Source: Harmothoe impar | Taxonomy: Eukaryota; Annelida; Polychaeta; Phyllodocida; Polynoidae | Length of the DNA: 64,000 bases | Reading direction: 5' to 3' | Assembly (NCBI GenBank): GCA_947462335.1 | Contig: OX381713.1 | Location: forward strand, 20,452,381-20,516,380 | Shown here: positions 59,801-64,000 of the stretch, piece by piece | How positions within the stretch are numbered: position 1 is the stretch's first letter | Layout: each line of letters starts with the position of its first letter | Position numbers and translations under genes: made by a program | Notes under the pieces: generated by a model | What the model was told of the DNA's origin: nothing | What the model saw: only the letters and a program-made list of their open reading frames with translations | Database searches by the model: none

Positions 59801-62800
59801 AAAGATGACATTTGTCCTCATGATGCACCAATGCAGCCCTTGCGAGTTACTCACCGGTGCTACATCGGTGCATCATGCCGACCCTTTGGGAGTGTCTCAA
59901 CATTGTAGGGTCAGCATTATGCTTGAATGCAGCACTGGCGAGTTACTCACCAGGGCTGCATTCTTGCATCATGTCGTCCTTAAGGCCACTTTTAAAAAAA
60001 AAGTTGTTTCTCATCACCACACGCATCATAAAAATCTTCCTTTTTTTTTTATTTACCTTTTTAATGGAAAAATTTGTCAAATTTGGTATCAAATCAAAGC
60101 TTATGGTGTCAGCAAAATATTTCTTTGATATAGTGCTAGCTTTAATGAGTTGTGCCAATGTGTTCACTATTTCAGCTGTACGGTTATGCCTTGACCAGAA
60201 GAACACGTTACTTGACTCGACAAAAGCTCGACTCACAGAGGCAGAAGACTGCATCAAGCAAAAGGTGCGTTACCTTCAGGGATAAGGATGTTTTAGCAAA
60301 ATGAGGATACTTTACTCAATCCATCCTAATCTAAAACCTGGTGTATAAGCCGCACCAGTGTTTGAGGAAATCATAAAAGCCGCGCTGGTCTGATTATGGG
60401 CATTTTCCATTTTAGTACTGTATTTCACTTCTAAAACCTTTAGTGTATAAAGATAATTTCAACTCAGCCACACCCGCCTGCAAACCGGTAGATGTTTGTT
60501 CAAATTGTGGCAGTGAGATACCATAGTTAATCTTCAAGGAATAGGCAACAATAGGCTATCTACAGGGCTCTAGCATCGGTACACTAACAACAGCGTAATT
60601 TCTAACACATCCATGTTGTAGGAACTGATGTTAAATGAAGACAAGAAGTTGATGGACCTTCTCCGGGCGCAGCACAAAGGGGAAATACAGGTGAGTAAGC
60701 CAGATCTAGGACAAGAAGGGAGGCACATTTTTATTTTTGTTTAGGTTTAAGATACTTTGGACAGGTTATTCCATATAAACTTTTCATGCATGATGGATTT
60801 TGGCCATAATTTTATATGAAAATGTAGAGGTCGCGGAAAACTTAGTCATTGGATCGGCCGGGAATCGAACCACAGACCTCTCGCACTGGTGACAAGCGTG
60901 CTAACCGTTACACTACCAACCCGTGTCTGACTGTTCTCCGCTCCCTACGTTACTGGATCGGTATGGTACAGAGGGGGAGGATTACCCAGGTGTTTCACCC
61001 CTTCGGGCTCTCCACCAGGGTACGGGGAATCCGACCCCTACACTACCCCCATCAGCTTCCATCATGTCCTCTAGATTCGGATTTTCCGGAGGTATACCAA
61101 CCCTGGGCTTTCTCTCCCTCCTAGAAGGGGCTTTATCAAGCAGTTACAGAGAGTCCCAGCCCCCGGAGTATAGAGGCACCTAGCACCAGGCATTCTCACC
61201 CACTGGAGACCGAAGGTCCCAATGGGGCTTTATCAAGCAGTCGTTGAGATACCCTGACTTCCCAGTGATGGAAGCTTTCTACACCATACCGATTCAGCCA
61301 ATTTGTTGACTGAACTCCATGCTGAACTCCAACTGCCCGTACTGGGGACCAACACTTCCCAACCTGCTCCTCCAACTACCAACCGCCAGCAGGTGGCCAA
61401 TCCCCAGCAAGCTGGAATGCTCCTACCGTCCACAGTCAACGTACTACCCGATTCATCGCGGCAGATCCACCAGTGTAGAGGTCGCGGAAAACTTAGTCAT
61501 TGGATCGGCCGGGAATCGAACCACAGACCTCTCGCACCGGTGACAAGCGTGCTAACCGTTACACTACCAACCCGTGTCTGACTGTTCTCCGCTCCCTACG
61601 TTACTGGATCGGTATGGTACAGAGGGGGAGGATTACCCAGGTGTTTCACCCCTTCGGGCTCTCCACCAGGGTACGGGGAATCCGACCCCTACAAAAATAT
61701 GAAATAAAAAGCACCCATGCGCCCCTTATTAACTGATGCGGGCGGTGTCTGCAAAGCTGATAATCTTTTTTAAGCGGCCTAAGCCCACAACATCGGTTTG
61801 ATGCATGGATCTATGCGTGAGGGATCCACATTTTTCAGGCCACTCGTCCTATAGTGTATAGTCGACACAGTTAGCAAACATCTCCTAATATACGCACACC
61901 TGTCTTTTTTTGGCCAACTCAAAACTACAAATATACGCAAAATATCTCAAATGTTGCGCCCAGTTAACGGGTTTATGATTATTTCTAAGCGTACTGATCG
62001 CCAATTTAGTCGAATACATTTCACTTAACGATCACCTACAGAACTAAGGATTCATTGCAAATAACGTGGTAAATCACGCTGAAGAAGCACTCCACCTCCT
62101 CTCTTGAAGATCCATAACATATCGATACCATTACTCACATGTAAATAATAATTGAACCCCCTTGGTCTCCCCATTAGGCACTGGAGGAAAAGTACCGGGC
62201 ACAGAAGAAGATCCAGCTGGGGCTCCATGCGCAGATACTGAATCTGTACGGCCAGGTGCCCGCAGCCACACAGCCCGACGACACAGGTAAGGGTTAGCGC
62301 TTTAAGGGTAGCATAGGGCTTTAATGCATTATATCTTTGGTCGTCATGATGCATAAATGCAGGCCTGGTGAGTAACTCGCAAGGCTACTCGCCTGGGCTG
62401 CATTCATGCAAGCTGATGAAGACGTGGAAGTATCGAATTTTTTACTCTTAAAACAACTTCCGTTCCATTTTGATATAAATGTAGTTTACCAACCCATTTA
62501 CTCGAGATTATTTAAACTAACAGTCGCATTTTGCTCGACCAGTCGTCGAGTCGTATCTATGCAGAGTTAGGGAGTGCTCATTTTTTAACAACAGGGTGGG
62601 GTTGGTGAGATTTCGCGCGGAGCAGGCCGAAAATCGCGCGCGTTCGCGCCCCTTTGTAGCATAGTAACGCGCGGGCTTTTTCCCTCAAAACAGGTTGAAT
62701 TTTTTTCACCCCCCCCCCCCCCCCGGTCAAGGGGTCCAAATTTTTTACCCCCCCCCCCCAAATCCACCACCCCCCCCTGTTGTTAAACAATGAGCACTCC

Positions 62801-63175
62801 CTTAGATATTTGAATAAAACATTCTATAATATAATCAATCAAGGCACAGAAAAGTATGTACACATATTTCTCAAACCTTTTACTCCAATATGGTCATTGT
62901 GATAAATGTGGCATTTGTTTCTAGTTGAACCGTGGAGTTTGGAAGCCCGTAGAAAATCCGATCCATTTGCCACAAAACTGGCGACGCAAAGCGAGCGGCG
63001 TTTGAACACACCCGAGGGCAGCATGGAGCCGGCAGCGGTGAACGACATCCCGCCCAAGTCGCCGAAACCTGAGACGACGGAGGGCGCTGCATCCTTCAGA
63101 CCCCACAGCAGCTCCGCCTTTACCTCCTACCAGGAACAGAAGTTAGTCGACTCTGTGTCGGGGCAAAATAGTTAG
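47881..63175 (+). CDS. TSC1: TSC1 / hamartin
   Basis: 22 coding exons: 47881-47989, 48220-48323, 48735-48902, 49293-49437, 50008-50162, 50456-50529, 50820-50986, 51543-51734, 52166-52242, 53166-53516, 54221-54374, 54714-55394, 55696-55866, 57532-57698, 58121-58251, 58659-58755, 59068-59163, 59594-59735, 60176-60264, 60622-60690, 62178-62286, 62925-63175. All phases join, giving about 1232 aa (human about 1164). Exons 1-7 form the N-terminal helical core ([39 protein letters not shown]). Exons 8-13 are a Ser/Pro-rich linker with [15 protein letters not shown] and end VSWTHFGG. Exons 14-21 form the long coiled coil ([20 protein letters not shown]). It scaffolds TSC2 and TBC1D7 in the complex that inactivates Rheb and so restrains mTORC1. 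The ATG at 47881 follows an acceptor at 47867-47868, so at least one 5' UTR exon is upstream. Confidence 0.97.
48355..48545. repeat. Degenerate GCATGATGC/GAGTTACTC hairpin repeat in TSC1 intron 2
   Basis: GGCATGATACCTCAAGGGTC, GCGAGGAGTAACTTGCCAGC and TGCATCACTGGCAAGTTATT keep the layout of the family seen at 12.77 kb and 57-60 kb but with many changes. Confidence 0.45.
51380..51525 (+). mobile_element. Probable SINE 3' end in TSC1 intron 7
   Basis: A block ending TACACTTGGACGTAAAACAA then CCCAATCAATCAATC and poly-A, directly before exon 8. The tetranucleotide (AATC)n tail and A-run are characteristic of retroposed SINE ends. No tRNA-like head was identified. Confidence 0.4.
57297..57480. 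repeat. GCATGATGC/GAGTTACTC paired-hairpin repeat in TSC1 intron 13
   Basis: Hairpin 1: GCATGATGCATGAATGCAGC with GGTGAGTTACTCACC and GCTGCATTCGCGCATCATGC. Spacer: CCTACAGGGTTGAGACACTC. Hairpin 2: GATGCACCAATGCAGCACCG with GGCGAGTTACTCGCCGGGGC and GGTGCATCATGCCGAC. Further partial copies lie at 57055-57230. Confidence 0.7.
57905..58030. repeat. GCATGATGC/GAGTTACTC repeat in TSC1 intron 14
   Basis: CTAGTAACTCACCAGTGCTG, CGACCCTACGCGGTTGATAC and GCGAGTTACTCACCGGCACT reproduce the two-hairpin plan in shortened form. Confidence 0.6.
58262..58385. mobile_element. One end of an AGGGAGTGNTCATTTTTTAA element in TSC1 intron 15
   Basis: AGGGAGTGGTCATTTTTTAA at about 58270 followed by ACAACAGTGG and poly-G blocks matches the end of the element at 62569-62802. 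No inverted partner is seen nearby, so it is a truncated copy. Confidence 0.5.
59805..59985. repeat. GCATGATGC/GAGTTACTC repeat in TSC1 intron 18
   Basis: CATGATGCACCAATGCAGCC, GCGAGTTACTCACCGGTGCT, GACCCTTTGGGAGTGTCTCA, then GCGAGTTACTCACCAGGGCT and TGCATCATGTCGTCC: a complete two-hairpin copy. Confidence 0.7.
60823..61693 (-). mobile_element. SINE dimer: two tRNA-derived copies flanking a 430-bp spacer, in TSC1 intron 20
   Basis: A 220-bp unit is repeated almost exactly in direct orientation at 60823-61042 and 61474-61693. On the minus strand each holds a tRNA-like head (60922-60851 and 61573-61502) with box A TAGTGTAACGGTTAGCA and box B GGTTCGATTCC. Layout and the CTTGTCACC loop resemble tRNA-Asp, though the anticodon stem does not close fully. 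The whole block is bordered by ATATGAAAA-type sequence on both sides, consistent with one insertion. Confidence 0.75.
62320..62415. repeat. GCATGATGC/GAGTTACTC single hairpin in TSC1 intron 21
   Basis: TCATGATGCATAAATGCAGG, GTGAGTAACTCGCAAGGCTA and GGGCTGCATTCATGCA: one hairpin of the family. Confidence 0.55.
62569..62802. mobile_element. 234-bp MITE with AGGGAGTGCTCATTTTTTAA termini in TSC1 intron 21
   Basis: AGGGAGTGCTCATTTTTTAA with CAACAGG at the left and CCTGTTGTTAAACAATGAGC with ACTCCCT at the right are inverted. Poly-C runs lie at the inner right side. It lies about 120 bp before the last TSC1 exon. Confidence 0.7.
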
Positions 63176-63357
63176 CCGAGACGCAAGACTTAAGAGTCAG
63201 CGCCGCGTTGTATTACATGTATTATAAAACTTGCCATTGTTGTTGTATGGAGCCCACAAACTGGTGAGGGTCTGTATAGTCTAGTACCAGACTACGGTTA
63301 AGGGGTCATTAGGCTTTTAAGGATGTCATGTTGCATTAATATATTATTATAAGCAGC

Positions 63358-63475
63358 ATTTGTCGTCATGATGTAATGCAGTGCCGGTGAGTAACTCACC
63401 GACAGTACATTGGTGCATCATGCCAATCCTTTAAGGGTGCCTTAGCCCCATAGGGTCAAAAGTTACTCACGAGGG
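63358..63475. repeat. GCATGATGC/GAGTTACTC hairpin in the TSC1 3' region
   Basis: TCGTCATGATGTAATGCAGT, GTGAGTAACTCACCGACAGT and GGTGCATCATGCCAATCC form one hairpin downstream of the stop. If the AATAAA at 63555 is used, it lies in the 3' UTR of the mRNA. Confidence 0.6.
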
Positions 63476-63554
63476 ATTTAGTACGGAATCTATTTATGCA
63501 ATGCTGTAGTTACAACCGTCTCCGACTCTGACAACGCTAAATGACTGTGATCTA

Positions 63555-63560
63555 AATAAA
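63555..63560 (+). terminator. Candidate TSC1 polyadenylation signal
   Basis: An AATAAA 380 bp after the TSC1 stop on the same strand. No other canonical hexamer lies closer. Confidence 0.45.
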
Positions 63561-64000
63561 TGAACTAGAGAAATTCTCTAATTGGAAAAATTTGCCGCAA
63601 AATTATATGTGTTGCAGAATGGGTGGGAATTACTTTGTTAAAGGTACTCCCGGAGATGGGGAGGTCTGGTCGTACTGTTTAGCAATACCTTTGTTGTCCC
63701 TGTGTTCTTAGAATATATAAACAAAATTTGGTACAGCCAAAGCTTATCATTATTTCGCATTTAATGTCTCATTATCTCTCAGATCGAGAGTTTGTTTCCC
63801 TTAGAAGTGACCTAGTCGTTTCATAATGAAACTTACAGTTCAGGATACGAAGATGGGGACAACCTGTCACTTCTGTGCTACCTTGATGACTGAATAACTA
63901 ATGAAACTTATGCTCATCCGACATATTGTTTGATAGGACAATGTGTTCAGTACTTCAAATACCATATGCCTCAACAATTGAAAGTTACCTTATTTGTCAT

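Noticed and set aside
60851..60922. A functional tRNA-Asp gene on the minus strand
   Set aside because: The head is embedded in a 220-bp unit repeated 650 bp away and the anticodon stem is imperfect. It is a tRNA-derived SINE.

Overview
The window is animal nuclear DNA. Genes are intron-rich with GT-AG introns, exons sit in seas of short inverted-repeat transposons, there are tRNA-derived SINEs and non-LTR retrotransposon fragments, and there are no operons. The gene set (TSC1/hamartin, RFC2, an atypical dual-specificity phosphatase, a rhodopsin-class GPCR and a CARD-NACHT receptor) together with the very dense and varied MITE load suggests a marine invertebrate, possibly an invertebrate deuterostome or a spiralian. 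I cannot fix the phylum from sequence alone.

Layout. 0.4-1.85 kb: a two-exon class A GPCR (+). 16.9 kb down to 13.0 kb (-): a five-exon gene encoding an N-terminal CARD and a NACHT ATPase. Splice phases allow it to continue through a large exon at 11.4-10.8 kb into exons rich in membrane segments at 9.9, 6.2, 4.7 and 4.2 kb, which would make a membrane-spanning CARD-NACHT protein. 17-28 kb: a transposon-rich block with nested terminal-inverted-repeat elements, internally repetitive palindromic elements, two TTAA-flanked piggyBac-like MITEs, a dead non-LTR retrotransposon and SINEs. 31.5-28.7 kb (-): a dual-specificity phosphatase with two alternative 3' terminal exons, each carrying its own catalytic P-loop. 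31.6-36.5 kb: repeats, including a 23-copy 42-bp minisatellite and a (TA)n tract. 36.6-38.5 kb (+): an intronless 662-aa polytopic membrane protein I do not recognise. 45.7-39.5 kb (-): RFC2 in eight coding exons. 47.9-63.2 kb (+): TSC1 in 22 coding exons.

RFC2 (clamp-loader subunit) and TSC1 (scaffold of the TSC complex that restrains Rheb-mTORC1) are head to head across about 2.2 kb. An E2F-like palindrome and an inverted CCAAT box lie just upstream of the RFC2 start, as expected for an S-phase gene. The other genes show no obvious functional link to each other. Exon boundaries were read by eye from splice consensus, reading-frame continuity and family knowledge. Coding calls for TSC1, RFC2 and the phosphatase are strong. 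The downstream part of the CARD-NACHT gene is a hypothesis.
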